A DNA stretch of 64,000 bases, from contig NC_133661.1 of assembly GCF_037893015.1 (NCBI RefSeq), positions 186,680,203 through 186,744,202 of the forward strand. The letters are read 5' to 3'. The position numbers and the translations under genes were made by a program. The notes under the pieces are model-generated. The model was not told the origin of the DNA, searched no databases, and saw only the letters and a list, made by a program, of their open reading frames with translations. This document shows positions 1-12,399 of the stretch, in pieces. This stretch comes from Macrotis lagotis (taxonomy: Eukaryota; Chordata; Mammalia; Peramelemorphia; Peramelidae). Numbering within the stretch: the stretch's first letter is position 1; each line of letters starts with the position of its first letter.

Positions 1-231
1 AGGGATTGATTGAAGGAAAGGAAAGGAAAGGAAAAGAGCATACCCAATAAAGGACTGATGGTCTGGTAAACTGAGCAGAGGACTTGAACGTGAGAATGAC
101 GCACGGGGTAAAGGTATGGAAAGGTAGAGGGAAAGAGAGAGTGATAAAAGATTATGATCAGAAAAAGGAATTTCAGTTGTATATGACCATCTAAGTGGAA
201 TATTTGTGGTTAATGACAAGATCAAGCATAC

Positions 232-545
232 TGATACAGGGGAAAGATGAAGAGAATTGTGAATGTAGAAACTGGGTAGAGATTGACTACCACCTACTCT
301 TAAGTTGTATATTGACTAGACAAAGAGAATTATGATTGTAACTGAAACAACTTGTAATCTGTTCAAATTGGGTAGAAATCCCTATTACCACTGATCATTG
401 TTTAATGTAAAATTTGTATCCTGATCTCCTTAGGCTTTACCCTCTACCTAATTCCTGGTCCAGTAAGAGCCTTTCTGGATGAGAGGCAAGACATAAAAAC
501 TTGGGTTGAACTCCAGCTCAAGACCACAGAGTTCTCTGACCTCAT

Positions 546-600
<55 letters not shown>

Positions 601-752
601 CCCTCTCCTCTCTTTCTCCCTCCCTCCCTATCCTTTCCTATTTGTTGTAACTTCTTTTAAAAAATTTTTTGTTTTATTTCCACCCTTGCTTTCCTAATTC
701 TGAATGATGATTCCTCATAGGCAGATGGGAACTCAAGTAGCCAGTGGCTACA
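232..752 (+). repeat. 5' LTR of the LTR element
   Basis: It begins TGATACAGG and ends GGCTACA. It shares with 4272-4958 the blocks GATCTCCTTAGG, TTTACCCTCTACCTAATTC and GAGGCAAGACATAAAAAC. A CT-rich stretch lies before a TTTTATTTC-type end region in both copies. Length is about 521 bp, matching the other LTR once its SINE is removed. Confidence 0.6.
549..597 (+). repeat. (CT)n microsatellite
   Basis: An almost uninterrupted CT dinucleotide run within the 5' LTR. The second LTR has only a short CT-rich stretch at the same place, so the run expanded after insertion. Confidence 0.95.
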
Positions 753-1176
753 TAATGGTGAGCCAGCCAGGATAGAAATCTCTGCCCAGACTTGGAAAAC
801 TGGATCAAACTCCATAGGTGAGAAACACACCCCTTTTTTAAGATTCTAGATTTTTAGAAAAGCAGGAAAATTATTGGACCTCTAGCCTTCCTTCTGTATA
901 TCCCTTTTTCTGGAAAATGGGAAAAGGTTGAGTTTTGTGGGGAGTCAGCTAAGCTGATCCCATGTGGTATTTCCATAGCCCAGATTGGGCCTGCCTGTGT
1001 TGTTTTTGGTCACCCTTATGTGGGCCTGCCCTGTTGTTCAGATTGACTGGAGAAGGTAGTTCTGAGGTTCATTTGGTTTATGCCCCCACTTTGAGTGAGA
1101 GTTGTTAAGAACGGAAGTTTGGCACATGTCCAATTGGCATGTTTGCCTACCTGTAAATTGACAGATAAAAGACCAG

Positions 1177-1206
1177 CCCCCACCCCCACCCCCACCCCCA
1201 CCCCCA
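1177..1206 (+). repeat. (CCCCCA)n tract
   Basis: Five tandem CCCCCA units. The minus strand has five runs of five G separated by single T, a pattern able to form a G-quadruplex. Confidence 0.95.
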
Positions 1207-2362
1207 TCTGTGTGCTTGCTCCTTGGAAGGAATTAGATTTAACAAAGTCAAAATACCTGAGCTCCTGGAAATTATCTTTGGCTGGAATTTTGTCTTTTTC
1301 TCTTTGAAATGCTCTCTTTTATTCTCTGCCACCACCACCCCCCACCCTCTGCAGGGGGAGGGAGAAGTAAATCTTCCTTTCTAGAACTTCGAGATTCAAA
1401 CCTATGTCTTAGATGGAATGCATGCTTCCCTGCAGGAACAGTAAGACCCCCCAAAAAAGTTTATTTTAGGAAACAGGGGGCCCCCATGCCTTCTTCCTGG
1501 TTTGGAGAGGAGGAGGGGGGTTGGACAACAACTATGTTTTCAATTCCAAGCCGCATTCCCTAAAGACTTTAGCTGAGCTGAGAAAAGTCCCACCCCTTGA
1601 TTAGGGGGATGGGAAATGGGCAGATTGATTAAGAAGCCTTGTGCTCAATTAGTTAAAGAAAAAAGGGAAGATAAGTTTCATCTTTTAATTAAGCCTGTGC
1701 TAATAACTATTATTTCTGTAATAGAGTAACTGGATTTGAACTTTATAAAGTTACTTAAGAATGCATTTGATTTTAACTATTGGCTGGCTATTTTAAAATC
1801 TTAATGAATATATATGAGGTTCCTCAAGAAATTCTAATTGATTCTACAAAATATTTTTTGACTTGTCTTGATTGATACATTCAAAAAATAATATAAATAC
1901 ATGTGTGTACATGGGTATTTAAACATCAATAAGATGTTTTCACATCTTTCTACTGACCTGGAGAGGAGGGAAAATGTTCCTATATTCTGAGATCTGGTAC
2001 CAACCAGGGTATCAATCTCACCTTGGTAAATTTGATACAAAAAAGTTGGGGGGTTTTTTGGGGGGGGGTTAATTGCTTAAAAAGGAAAACCTAATTTAAA
2101 ATTAAGTAATTAATTAATGAAGTTGGGACCTGAAGCCTATCTGCTTATACTATTTGAAAGTTTGTAAGTTTGAAATGATTTCAACTGTGAGCTAAGTTTT
2201 TTCTAACCTAATAATGATGGAAGGCTGTATCCAGCTTAGGTTAATTGAAACTTTAAGGTTTAGTAAATGTAGACTCCCTGCCCTCAAGAGGCTTTGAACA
2301 GAGGGCAGGAAGGCCCTGATAGGAAAAGGTCACCACCTTGTATTTTCAAAAAAGAAACTGAG

Positions 2363-2529
2363 GGGCAGCTAGGTGGCACAGTGGATAGGGCACCAGCCCT
2401 GGAGTCAGGAATACCTGAATTCAAATCTGGCCTTAGACACTTAATAATTACCTAGCTGTGTGGCCTTGGGCAAGCCACTTAAACCCCATTTCCTTGCAAA
2501 AACCTAAAAAAAAAAAAAACCCCAAAAAC
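2363..2529 (+). mobile_element. tRNA-derived marsupial SINE, sense, with TSD
   Basis: Complete SINE with a box-A-like head, the ACTTAATAATTACCTAGCTG block, a CTTGCAAAAACCTAAA end and an A-rich tail. An 11-bp target-site duplication, AAGAAACTGAG, lies at 2352-2362 and 2530-2540. It sits inside the LTR element and so is younger than it. Confidence 0.92.
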
Positions 2530-4271
2530 AAGAAACTGAGAGCTGAATGAGAATGATTTAGACACCTTTGAAGTCTGAGAATTTATATGTGTTATTAAGA
2601 AGGAAAATATAATTGGGATAAATTGTATGTCAAGGAATTTGGGAATATTGTATCATATAATTTACTGATTTCTTTGGGGAAAGAGAAATATTCTACTAAA
2701 TTTTGCAATCTGATTTGTTTTGATGTTAAATTGATATACATTATCAACAATCTCACAAGGTCTTTTGTTGGTAAAGGAAGATCTGAAATAGTTACATTTG
2801 GTTCTCTTGTGAACAAGTAAGCTATTTGAATACTATAATGTTAAAGCCTGGAATTAACATGTGATTGCTTTGAAGGGGTGGTACGGCAAATATCACAAAT
2901 TATGACTGCCCTCTGGGATACATCTGGATTCATGTATAATAACTCATGTTGTTAATTGACTTGAATGGCTGGTTGTTTTTACTATTGTTTAATTGCATAG
3001 GAATCAATAACACATGTTAGAAATTAAAAGTTAACTAAGATGTTCTAATGTTTTTTTTAAGAATTCTGGAAGTAATAATTTGTATTCTGAAGAAGGCTAA
3101 TAGTTAAAAGTTTATGTGTAGAAATTTCTAGCTATATATGTAAACTGAGACTAAACTGTGGTTATTTACTTTGAGGGAAAAGCACCTATGTAACATGAGG
3201 AAAATAAAATAATGATGATGGTTTGAGATTTCTCTGTGGCAATCTCTAACCAGTTGTTATGTGAGAAATATGGAGATGAAGGGAAACCTCCTAGCCAGGA
3301 GATGTTTAGTTACTTTAAACATAGTAACTAAATGGGTTCATTGAAAAAAGTTGATTTTATAAAAAATATGAATTAGGATTGTTGTTGTTTTTACCTCTCA
3401 AAATCTGTTTATTGCATTTCATTTACAGCACTGTCCTTAGGTACATGAGCAACAACTGAATTATGATTTTTTTTCTTGAATCTCTCATACCAAATTACAG
3501 CCTGGCAAACTCTCGGTTCTTCTTATTGCTCAAGCCACCTGAAGCTCTGATTATAGGTAATTGCTATATTACAACATATTGATAATTGATCTGCCTGACA
3601 TCAGGTATGATAAAATAGAAAGCCAATATGCCAATGAAGCCATTTAGCCCTATGGGGTTTGATGTTAAATATAATTGGGATAAATTGCAGATGGAGTAAG
3701 TGACCTTTGAAACAATGACCCTAACCTCAACTGGGGTAGGATTCTCTTAAAGGAATCCCTCATCTGGCTCACTGAAAAGGATTGTCTGTATGACTTAAAA
3801 AGGCAACACGTCATCGTGTCCCTCTCAGCTCTGTAACAGCAAATTACCATGATCATTCCAGGCCCATCATAATTAAGTATGAAAGTGAGCCAGTGGATCA
3901 GGATAATGCCCATTCTTCACCTGGAATTTTTGTTCATTCTAAACATGGCCAAAGCTAAAATAGAAAATTTTATTGCAGATTACTTTTTGGATACATGCAG
4001 TTTTAAAAATACTTTTTCTGTACATTTGTTTATACTATTTTTGAGCTTTTGATGACAACTTATGTGGCATCCATCAAGGAATCTATGTTATATTAGAAAC
4101 CATTTTCTTATTTTGATACTGGCTTATAATTCTTAACCCCTTATACACCTTTTAGTTTTTTTCCTAATTATTGGACTTCTGTTAAATAGCCTTCTCTGTT
4201 ATATTATTTCTGCTTTTTACTTGCTCAATTTTTTTCCTTGAGGAAAATTTATATGTGTTATTAATGGGGAA

Positions 4272-4958
4272 TGATGCAGGAGGAAAATGAAGAGAATTGT
4301 GAATGTAGAAATTGGGTGGTGATATAAATTGACTGCCACCTACTCTTGACATGTAAATTACTAGAAGCAGAGAATTATGATTGTAACAGAAACAATTTGC
4401 AATCTGCTCAAATTGGGTAGAGATCCCCAATACCATTGATTCATTGTTTAATATAAAATTTGTATCCTGATCTCCTTAGGTTTTACCCTCTACCTAATTC
4501 TTGGTCCAGTAAGAAAAAGGGAGTTCACCTTTTGCCCTCTAGGTGAGAGGCAAGACATAAAAACTGGGTTGAGGGGTGGCTAGGTGGCCTAGTGGATAAA
4601 GCACCAGCCTTGGAGTCAGGAGTACCTGGGTTCAAGTCCAGTCTTAGACACTTAATAATTACCTAGCTGTGTGGCCTTGGGCAAGCCACTTAACCCCATT
4701 TGCCTTGCAAAAACCTAAAAAAAAAAACTGGGTTGAACTTCAGCTCAGGGCTGCAGAGTTCTCTGACCTGTGGTCCAGCCAACAATGCTTGGCTGTCTTT
4801 TTATCATACTCTCTCTCTTCTTCTCTCTCTCTCCCTATCCCTTCCTATGGGTTGTAACTTCTTTTAATAAATTTTTGTTTTATTTCTACCCTTGCTTTCT
4901 AGAGTCTGAATAATGATTCCTCACAGGCAAATCAGAACTCATGTAGCCAGCAGCTACA
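4272..4958 (+). repeat. 3' LTR, interrupted by a SINE
   Basis: It begins TGATGCAGG and ends CAGCTACA. With the SINE at 4573-4723 and its extra target-site copy removed, it is about 523 bp and aligns along its length with 232-752. An AATAAA-type signal lies near 4867. Confidence 0.6.
4573..4723 (+). mobile_element. tRNA-derived marsupial SINE inside the 3' LTR
   Basis: Full-length SINE with an A-rich tail, flanked by the 13-bp duplication AAAACTGGGTTGA at 4560-4572 and 4724-4736. The uninterrupted target is seen in the 5' LTR near 496, which confirms insertion into the LTR. Confidence 0.93.
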
Positions 4959-6189
4959 ATATGACCATCTTTGTGGGAAGCTGACATGAAATAGAGATGG
5001 TCATAGGAAAGAAGTTAGTTGCGGAACTGATCAATATGTATATTGAAGTCTCTTAAATGTGAGGGCAAGGTTGATGAGGAGAAACTGTGAGTCTAGAACT
5101 GAACTCCTTGAGGAAGGAAAACAAATATCCTGGAGGTTGTAGAAAACTACCACCAGAATTTTATTTGGATAATAAATACAGATTGAAAGACCATCTAAGG
5201 AGGAGAGGTTTCTGAGTAATGGTGGGAGAAGAAGTTTCTGAAAGTGACAATGGGGAGCAAAGAATATTCTGACTTTCCCACCATGACCAGTGACTTGGGG
5301 GATAGGAATATGAAAATGAAAGTGTGGGTTGGTAAGCTAAATTATCAAAAGGGAGTTAAATTTCAGTGAAAGTCAGGAAAGGAAAGGAAAAAAAGAAAGT
5401 TTTAAGGATAAAATCAAGTTTCTTAAATAGGGAGCAGACATTCCATAGGTGAGAATAGAAATAAGGAAAGGAACAGAATTAGAAGCCTTTGGAGCACTGG
5501 AGAAAATTTTCTGACAATGGCAGAAATCATAGGTATGGATTTGAGGCTGTCCACTCTGATAAAATTAAGGGGTAAGCAGGGCACAGACTGGCAGGTTAGA
5601 TCAGGGCTTAGGTGGGGGGGCAGAAGTCACAGATGGTCTGAGGCTGAGAAATCAAAATTACAGAGAAAAGAGCATGATGGGCAGAGATTTGGAGATACAT
5701 CCACAGTTAGAGGGCATGATATGGATGAGGACCCATGAAAGGATGATGAGGATGATTTATCAGCATTCATGAGGGAATCAGAGATAGTATTCCACAAATT
5801 GGTCCTTTTAATGTATATAAGCACAAGATTTGTGCCAGTCTTTGCCCATGGATATCTCTGAGTTATATAAATATGAGAAAATATAGGGGAACAAACTACA
5901 TACCCTGAAGTGAATTAAAAAGTACATAGGGGAACCAAAAAATAATTGAACCTTTTTGTTTTAACAATCCTAATTTTATATATCTTGATTTTTAGAGACT
6001 ACTATATGAAATAATGTAGGATAAGTCTTTTTTTCTTATTCTGGGGGATAGAATTCCCCTAAGGGGAAAGGAAAAAAAAAACTCAGGAGCCAAAAGAAAT
6101 GTGGCCAAGTGGATTAAGGCATCTGATTTTTATTCTAGTCCTTTTGGTGAATGGATTTAAATATCTTTTTTACCCTGAATTTTCTTTTC
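4959..6189. other. Intergenic, nothing recognised
   Basis: Purine-rich, AG-biased DNA on the plus strand. I see no credible gene, tRNA or named repeat. The open frame at 5517-5738 has no recognisable motif and is treated as chance. Confidence 0.5.
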
Positions 6190-6336
6190 TTTTTAAATTT
6201 ATTTTATGGCAGTGGGGTTAAATGACTTGCCAAATATTGTGACAGCTAGGTAATTATTAAGTGTCTGGCAGATTTGAACTAAGGTCCTCATGATTCCAGG
6301 GCTAGTGCTTTATCCTCTACACCACCTAGCTACTCC
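6190..6336 (-). mobile_element. Diverged tRNA-derived SINE, antisense
   Basis: Antisense match including GGTAATTATTAAGTGTCTG, CCAGGGCTAGTGCTTTATCC and an end in CCACCTAGCT. It is more diverged than most copies in the window. Confidence 0.8.
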
Positions 6337-6998
6337 CTAAATTTTCTAGCTAGGAAATTTAATATTTTTGAAACTTTAAACTGGATTTTTAAGAAAATCA
6401 AAAGCGAAGTGGAAAAAAAATCTCCTTGAAATTGAACAAATTCCAAGTACAATAGAAGGATGAGGTGAACTGTTTTTTCTGGAACAGATGATTACTTGTT
6501 GGGAATTTTCTTTTATTCCTAGGATAGTAAAGCTGAAAAAGTCCTTTATTTTTACACTGAAGTAACATGAGACCCAGAGATGGTGAAGTGACCTTTCCTA
6601 AGGTCAAGAAACTAGAGACTGAGTCTAGAACTATCTCTTCTACTACTTTTCTCCCCAGCACGAGACTATCTTACCAACAGGAACTTCCCTCCCAGGTGCT
6701 CCTGTTTCTCCTTTTCCAAATTGGAAATAAAGTCTGTGGGAAATGACTGGAAAATGGAGAATGAAAGGCACTGAGACAAGGGTTTCATCTCTAGAAGACG
6801 CTAAAAATAAAATAAAATAAAATACCAATCTAAGGCTGCAAAAAAGGAAGTGAAAATCAGAGATGCCTCGAAATTGTTGGGTTGTGACTTGAACCCAGGA
6901 ACTCTCATAAATTTAAGGGTTCGTTTCTTTACTCTCTAGTCTTTTAAAGGTCAATCAAAAACTCTTCCTTTTCATCTGCAATTATTTTTCATATGCTA

Positions 6999-6999
<1 letters not shown>

Positions 7000-7053
<54 letters not shown>
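7000..7053 (+). repeat. (AC)n microsatellite
   Basis: About 27 uninterrupted AC dinucleotides. Confidence 0.97.
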
Positions 7054-7057
<4 letters not shown>

Positions 7058-7519
7058 ATACAACACTATCCCCTAAATAAATTATTCTTTGACGTTTCTC
7101 CTTTTTTATATCTCCTGTTTCATATCTCTTCTTAATTTCTCTTATACATTTCAACACTCTTTGTCCAACAACCTTAGCTCGATTAAAGAAAAATTATAGC
7201 CCCCTGCAGAATATACTGTACTGTTGTTTTTAAGCCTTGGATTCTTCTCTTCTCAAACTGCTCCCTCACACTTCTCCAAGAGAGACCAGAAATCATAAGG
7301 AAACTGCACTTACTCATCTGAAAAAAAAATCATGTCAGCATTTCCATGAGAAGATAGTTCCAGGCACAGTCATTACAGTTAAGAATTGGAGCATAAATAA
7401 AAACAATATATGACTCTTCCCTCTCTTTAAACTAATTGTCTTTTTTTGGTTTTACCATTACGACTTTCTATCTTCTCATTCTGCTCCTGCACTTACACAC
7501 TTTTGTAACTGTTGCTCTC

Positions 7520-7554
7520 TTTCTTATATCTTCTCTCTCTCTCTCATATCTTCT

Positions 7555-7593
<39 letters not shown>

Positions 7594-7610
7594 TTCTCTC
7601 CCCCCCCCCC
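7520..7610 (+). repeat. CT-rich microsatellite ending in a C run
   Basis: CT dinucleotides broken by two TATCTTC motifs and ending in ten C. It accounts for the serine/leucine-rich and arginine/glutamate-rich open frames on its two strands. Confidence 0.9.
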
Positions 7611-7786
7611 TCCTGCTTTCTACTGTAAGAAGTATACAGTTTTGGATATAAGGAAATTTTGTCTTAAAAAAAGTACAATTTCTCTCCACATAAAAATGGC
7701 TGTGATTTAAATGAAAACCTTCTGTTTTCTTGTGCTATTCCTTCTGCAGTATGGGAAAGTCCAAGTTGCGAACCATATAGAAGTTG

Positions 7787-7790
7787 AAAA
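7787..7790 (-). terminator. Pol III terminator of tRNA-Pro-TGG
   Basis: A run of four T on the minus strand starts five bases after the discriminator base, a normal RNA polymerase III stop. Confidence 0.8.
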
Positions 7791-7794
7791 GTAA

Positions 7795-7866
7795 GGGCTC
7801 GTCCGGGATTTGAACCCGGGACCTCTCGCACCCAAAGCGAGAATCATACCCCTAGACCAACGAGCC
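7795..7866 (-). tRNA. tRNA-Pro (TGG anticodon)
   Basis: 72 nt gene read on the minus strand, beginning GGCTCGTTGGTCTAGGGG and ending in the discriminator C. The acceptor stem GGCTCGT/ACGAGCC pairs fully. The anticodon loop is TTTGGGT, giving TGG, between the stems CTCGC and GCGAG. Box A (TTGGTCTAGGGG) and box B (GGTTCAAATCC) are intact, so it carries its own RNA polymerase III promoter. There is no intron and CCA is not encoded. The product decodes proline CCN codons. It is isolated from the other tRNAs by about 5.5 kb. I judge it functional because every stem is intact and a T-run terminator follows. Confidence 0.97.
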
Positions 7867-10604
7867 AACCTTCTTTTACCTCTTCCCTTTCTTATAGTAA
7901 TTTTTGGTATAGTACTTGCTATATTGTTTCCCTTAAGGTAAATTCTTTTAATAACAAATCTTCCTCCTCCAAACTTTTAGAAAGTTTCCTCCCTTCGTTC
8001 CATTTCTTTATTTCACTTTCCACTTTACTCTCAGTGACTTATATTTCTTTGATCTCATCTCAATCCACATAACATATTTTGACGCATTTCCCCTTAGGAT
8101 TCTACGGCAACTAACAAAGTATTATCGTTACCTGCCAGATAGAGCGATGCCATTCATTCCTTGCCCCTTAACTCTCCTACTATATTACCTACTAAATTAC
8201 CCTCCACGCTAAGATAAAGAAGTCTGATAAATCATAATTTGCCTGACTCTTCTCAGAGGCTTGTACTAGTAACCTTTGCTTTGAGAGCAGGAACCTTCAC
8301 AAGACCTGGCCACAGACATCTACTTTGGAATTCAGAGCTCTCCGTGTGTGCTCTCTCAATCTCTGCCTCTGTCTCTGTTTAGTCTCCCTGAATATCAGTC
8401 TCTCGGTCTCTCTGTGACAAAACATCCTTACTTCTGATTGATTTTAAATAAAAGTCATAGCTAATTTCTTGGACCAGCCAATCATATTAGTACCATATAA
8501 TTCACAGAGTATCCTAACTAGGCTCGGGATTAACAAAGTGGGAAACATTCCTCTTAAAAAAGAGAAGATCTAGCAGATCCTTCTTTCACTTATTGGAGGT
8601 TGTTCGCTCAACTTTCTGCAAGCAGAAACATTACCTATAACAATGCTTGAATCATTCCCTTTGAGCTTTTGTCATTTTTATGGAAAGGTAATTACTAACT
8701 TACTGATAATTCAAATTCTAATTAAATTCAAACCTCTGGACAATAGCAAAATACAACCCCAAGAGACTTTACCTCTAATAGCAAGATACAGTTAATATTT
8801 CTCTCATGTTGGTGCAATAACAAAAAAAAGTTTAACAGACTTAAAAATCGCTCAACATCCTTTTCTTCTTTTGTTTCCTTTATTGAATTTAAATTTATCT
8901 TAGTATTTAAAAAATCATTCATTAGAAATTAATCAAGTAATTATATTCTGGAATTCCAGATTTGGTGGTAAAAACTCAGAAAAGCCCTGACTACTTACTG
9001 TAAGTCGCCAAACTAACAAATATACATATCTTAAGGTATTGTATATTAGCCCTCTAAGGCATTCTATCAATCTTTAAGAACAGAAAATGTTAAGACTAAG
9101 TTGATTTTAATATATATTATCTTGCATATAATTTCATAATTTTCAACATCACATGTATTCATATATTTCATATTCAAATACATATATGCTTAAACTATAA
9201 GCAAAGTTGTAAGTTCTTTCCCTTCCCTATTTTAGTGGTGAGTGTTTGTGATAAGAAAGGGGATCCCATTTCCAAATCATTATGTTAGAATTTTATGTTA
9301 TGCAATTCATTGTTAGAGTTTTATAATATTTAGCAAGTTTTCACAAGACTAATAAAATTTTAAATCCTTGCCAGAATAGATGGTTCAGTGGAACCTGACA
9401 AGTTTACAAATAAGATTTTACAAGGTCCCTTAAAAAACTTTCCCACAATTGTGTGGGAAATTAATTGTTGTTCTTCCTTTTAAAAATATAACCAATTAAA
9501 TGGTTGATAGATTTTAATATTATGATGATAGCCTCTAATAACTCAATTAATAATTTCACAATATCCAGACAAAAAAGAAGCTAATTTTCAATGATATAAT
9601 TACATCATCCTCTTAACAGAATTTCTTATAAAATGGTTTCCTAGAATTCATAATACAAGAAAACTTAGCAATATAATAACATATACAATATTTTTATTTA
9701 AAATATGAAATAAATCATATTATCAGTCAAATGGCATCAATTCAGTTGAATATATTTCCAAATTATCTTATATAGAAAATCACTTCCTTCATCTAATCAG
9801 CTTTTGCCATGCTATACTAATTGCACATAAGAGCAATATGGAATAATTTGAATCTATTTATACTTTAAAAACTTTTTTCTATTTCTAAACATATTACCTT
9901 AATGCCAAATAGTAAGTATATTTTTTTTTCATTAAGGCCTCACTTATTTCTAGAGGGTCAAAGAATACAATTAGCCTAATAGAAGAATATATCTCACTTA
10001 AAATGAGATTAGAATATACTCAGTCACATCTGGATCAATATTTACAAACACTAATACAAACTCAATGTTCACAAAGACCATTTATTGCTAGCACTTCATA
10101 TTATAAGGCTGATTGTAGTCATTTTAGACTATTGCAAAATATTTTAAGAATTACATTCTCATCCCCCTCTTTTAGAATCTGTTAGGCTTTTCTGAAATGT
10201 GACAATTACAAATATAACCTTTATTATATAGTAATTAAATTATGATATATATCTCACAAAATAACTAAAATATAACATTCTATCTTCAAATTATACAATT
10301 TTAGTATACTATGCTCAAAAAATTCCATGCTGAATATTTATTAGTATTGTAACTAGATATAATTCTGTCAATGGTTAAATTACAAATTTATGTGCCTTTT
10401 CATTTAGTTTACCTAAATAATTAAGTTTAGTTATATCATTTATAGAAAAAAATAAAAGTGGTATTATAAAATATTTTCCCAAATTAAATTTTATTTATTT
10501 TCAAGTTGCTCCATGATTTAAATAAGACATTAATTTTATAGTCAAAAGAAAAGATAATAATGTATGTTTCTTAAGCACAAGATAAATTTTAATTTCAAAT
10601 TATG
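7867..10604. other. AT-rich intergenic, nothing recognised
   Basis: Very AT-rich and free of a credible coding frame. Around 8270-8480 a CT-rich stretch with AATAAA could be the edge of an old LTR, but I found no partner copy and leave it unassigned. Confidence 0.5.
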
Positions 10605-10618
10605 ATCCTTTTACTTTC

Positions 10619-10753
10619 TTGTTTTTAGGTTTTTGCAAGGCAAATGGCTTGCCCAAGGCTAGACAGCTAGATAATTATTAAGTGTCTGAGACCCGATTTG
10701 AAGCCAGGTACTCCTGACTCCAGGGCCCGTGCTTTATCCACTAAGCCACTCCC
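10619..10753 (-). mobile_element. tRNA-derived SINE, antisense, with TSD
   Basis: Antisense SINE beginning in TTTTTGCAAGGCAAATGG on the plus strand, with a 14-bp duplication ATCCTTTTACTTTC at 10605-10618 and 10754-10767. A short internal stretch (GGGGTTAAGT) is missing compared with other copies. Confidence 0.9.
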
Positions 10754-10767
10754 ATCCTTTTACTTTC

Positions 10768-12399
10768 AAACAAGCTTTAGCTCCTCTTTTTTTTCCTTTC
10801 TGGAGTAAATTTATCCTCCTTCCTTGCACAATAATACATGTTATTCACTAGAGAAAGAGAGCTAAAAGGTTAAGGATTTTTTCTATATAACATTCTTAAA
10901 GTTTCATTCTTAGCAATAGCAACTCCATTGATTCCTTTTTCTGTTTTACAACATTGTGGATTGGTCAAAATTATTTCATTCTTTTACTTAAAACAAGTTC
11001 TACAAAGTGTGTATCCTGAAACTCACTAAGATATTTCATGTTTATTTTTTTTAACAATTCAAACCACAATTGAAAATTCATTATTATCTCAATCAGCAAT
11101 TTAGGCTCCTGTTGGCTTACAAAGCCATAAATTCTGCAGACTAGGAAAAATTATTTCTTTTCTTTTATCTGTCATCTCTTGCCTGCCTTCCCAGCTTAAG
11201 TAAAGTTAGAAATGCAGAGAGAGATAAAATGAGACAGAGATGATCTTTTTTAGGACTCTGAAAGTTCTGAAGAAAAGGTTATATTCTTTATACAAGTTTT
11301 AGCTGGAAAAAGTCAGTTTGGATTTACACAAAACACAAGCAATGCTTACAGCATACTTGACATTAGACAAATAAAACATTCAATACTTCAAGTTCCTAAA
11401 GCACACCAGATTGAACAATTTTTTAAGATGCTCCAAAAGAGTCCCCAAATGAATCTTTGGCTGCCTCCCCAGATTAAAGTGACAATCATTTCAAATGCCT
11501 TTTACCTGGAATTTGTTCCATTTCCATTCCCTTTTCGGGACTGGCAAAATAAAAGCAGTCATGATAAAAAGGCTTTATAGATAGAAGTTGCAGGATCTCT
11601 TACCTGCTTAGTGAAGACTGCTTTTTCACTTAATGGTTCCCCTAGGTCTCTTGTACACCAGGACAATCCCCTCCTCATTATCAGGGTAATCCCTTCCTTG
11701 ATATCATTATTGTTGGGTTGCAATAATCAGAAGGTAGAAATTATCTCAGGTTAATGAGAAGTTTATTGATTATTATATGCAGTAGCCAGAATACATACAT
11801 ATATACTGAATACTGCTGCAGGTAACCCTTGCAAGAGACTACAAAATTCCCTTAAATCATTTCAATTTCTAAACCTTTGACCAAACAACTATGGCTTCTT
11901 CTCTTAAATAAATAATGTTTTCCAGCTGACATCACATTGAATCAAGTTCTTTTTCTTCTGAAGATATTCAGTTTTTGAGACCAACTAGAAGTCTCATATT
12001 AAAAACAATTCTTCAGTTTATCAACAATTTTATTATTTTCTTTTCCTGTTTTGCAACATTGTGGGTTGGTCAAAATTATTTTCTCTAATTACAACATTCT
12101 GTTATAGTCACACACAAAAATTTAACTCTTCAATACCCAGTTATTAGACACAATAAATTTTATTCTCCTTAACAGTGTCTTCTTTCTAAGGTTTTATGAT
12201 ACTTCTCTAATATGGTGTATCCCCTACCTGCCTGATCATACCTCAGACTCTTTCACTAGTTCTCAATCTAGATCAGCCTGGATGAAGAAGGCAAGTCTCC
12301 AGAATGTTCTGGGTGGGCCTTCTCTCCTACATTATTTCACATGGTGATCTCATCAGGTGCTCTCATCAGATCAATTATTATCTCCTTAGAGAGAACTCT
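10768..12399. other. AT-rich intergenic with a spaced direct repeat
   Basis: No gene seen. A block of about 43 bp around CAACATTGTGG.TTGGTCAAAA occurs near 10935-10977 and again near 12041-12083. The intervening 1.1 kb has no recognised frame. It could be a decayed LTR pair, but the flanking similarity is too weak to call. Confidence 0.4.

Larger units (their letters stand above)
753..4271 (+). other. Interior of the LTR element, no gene recognised
   Basis: Between the LTRs I see no reading frame resembling a retroviral protein. Visible content is a (CCCCCA)n tract at 1177-1206, a SINE at 2363-2529, and two short related blocks sharing AATATAATTGGGATAAATTG near 2604 and 3668. The rest is AT-rich sequence that I cannot assign. 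Confidence 0.5.
232..4958 (+). mobile_element. Endogenous retrovirus-like LTR element (fossil)
   Basis: Two related segments of about 520 bp, each starting TG and ending CA, flank about 3.5 kb. After the first LTR comes a TGG-starting stretch (near 756) where a primer-binding site would lie, and a short purine run precedes the second LTR. This is the layout of an LTR retroelement. By eye the LTRs differ at roughly one base in seven, so the insertion is old. The interior shows no recognisable gag, pol or env and the element is clearly broken. The superfamily cannot be assigned from the sequence alone. One SINE sits in the interior and one in the second LTR. Confidence 0.6.
6337..7794. other. 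Intergenic with microsatellites
   Basis: No gene seen. It holds an (AC)n run at 7000-7053 and a CT-rich run at 7520-7610, then the 3' flank of the minus-strand tRNA-Pro. Confidence 0.6.

Noticed and set aside
506-697. Serine/leucine-repeat open frame (also 7436-7689 and 43018-43377)
   Set aside because: They come from (CT)n and pyrimidine-rich runs, with no codon constraint or domain.
4573-4723. SINE heads as further tRNA genes
   Set aside because: They carry A- and B-box-like motifs from their tRNA origin, but the cloverleaf is not formed, and they have A-rich tails and target duplications.
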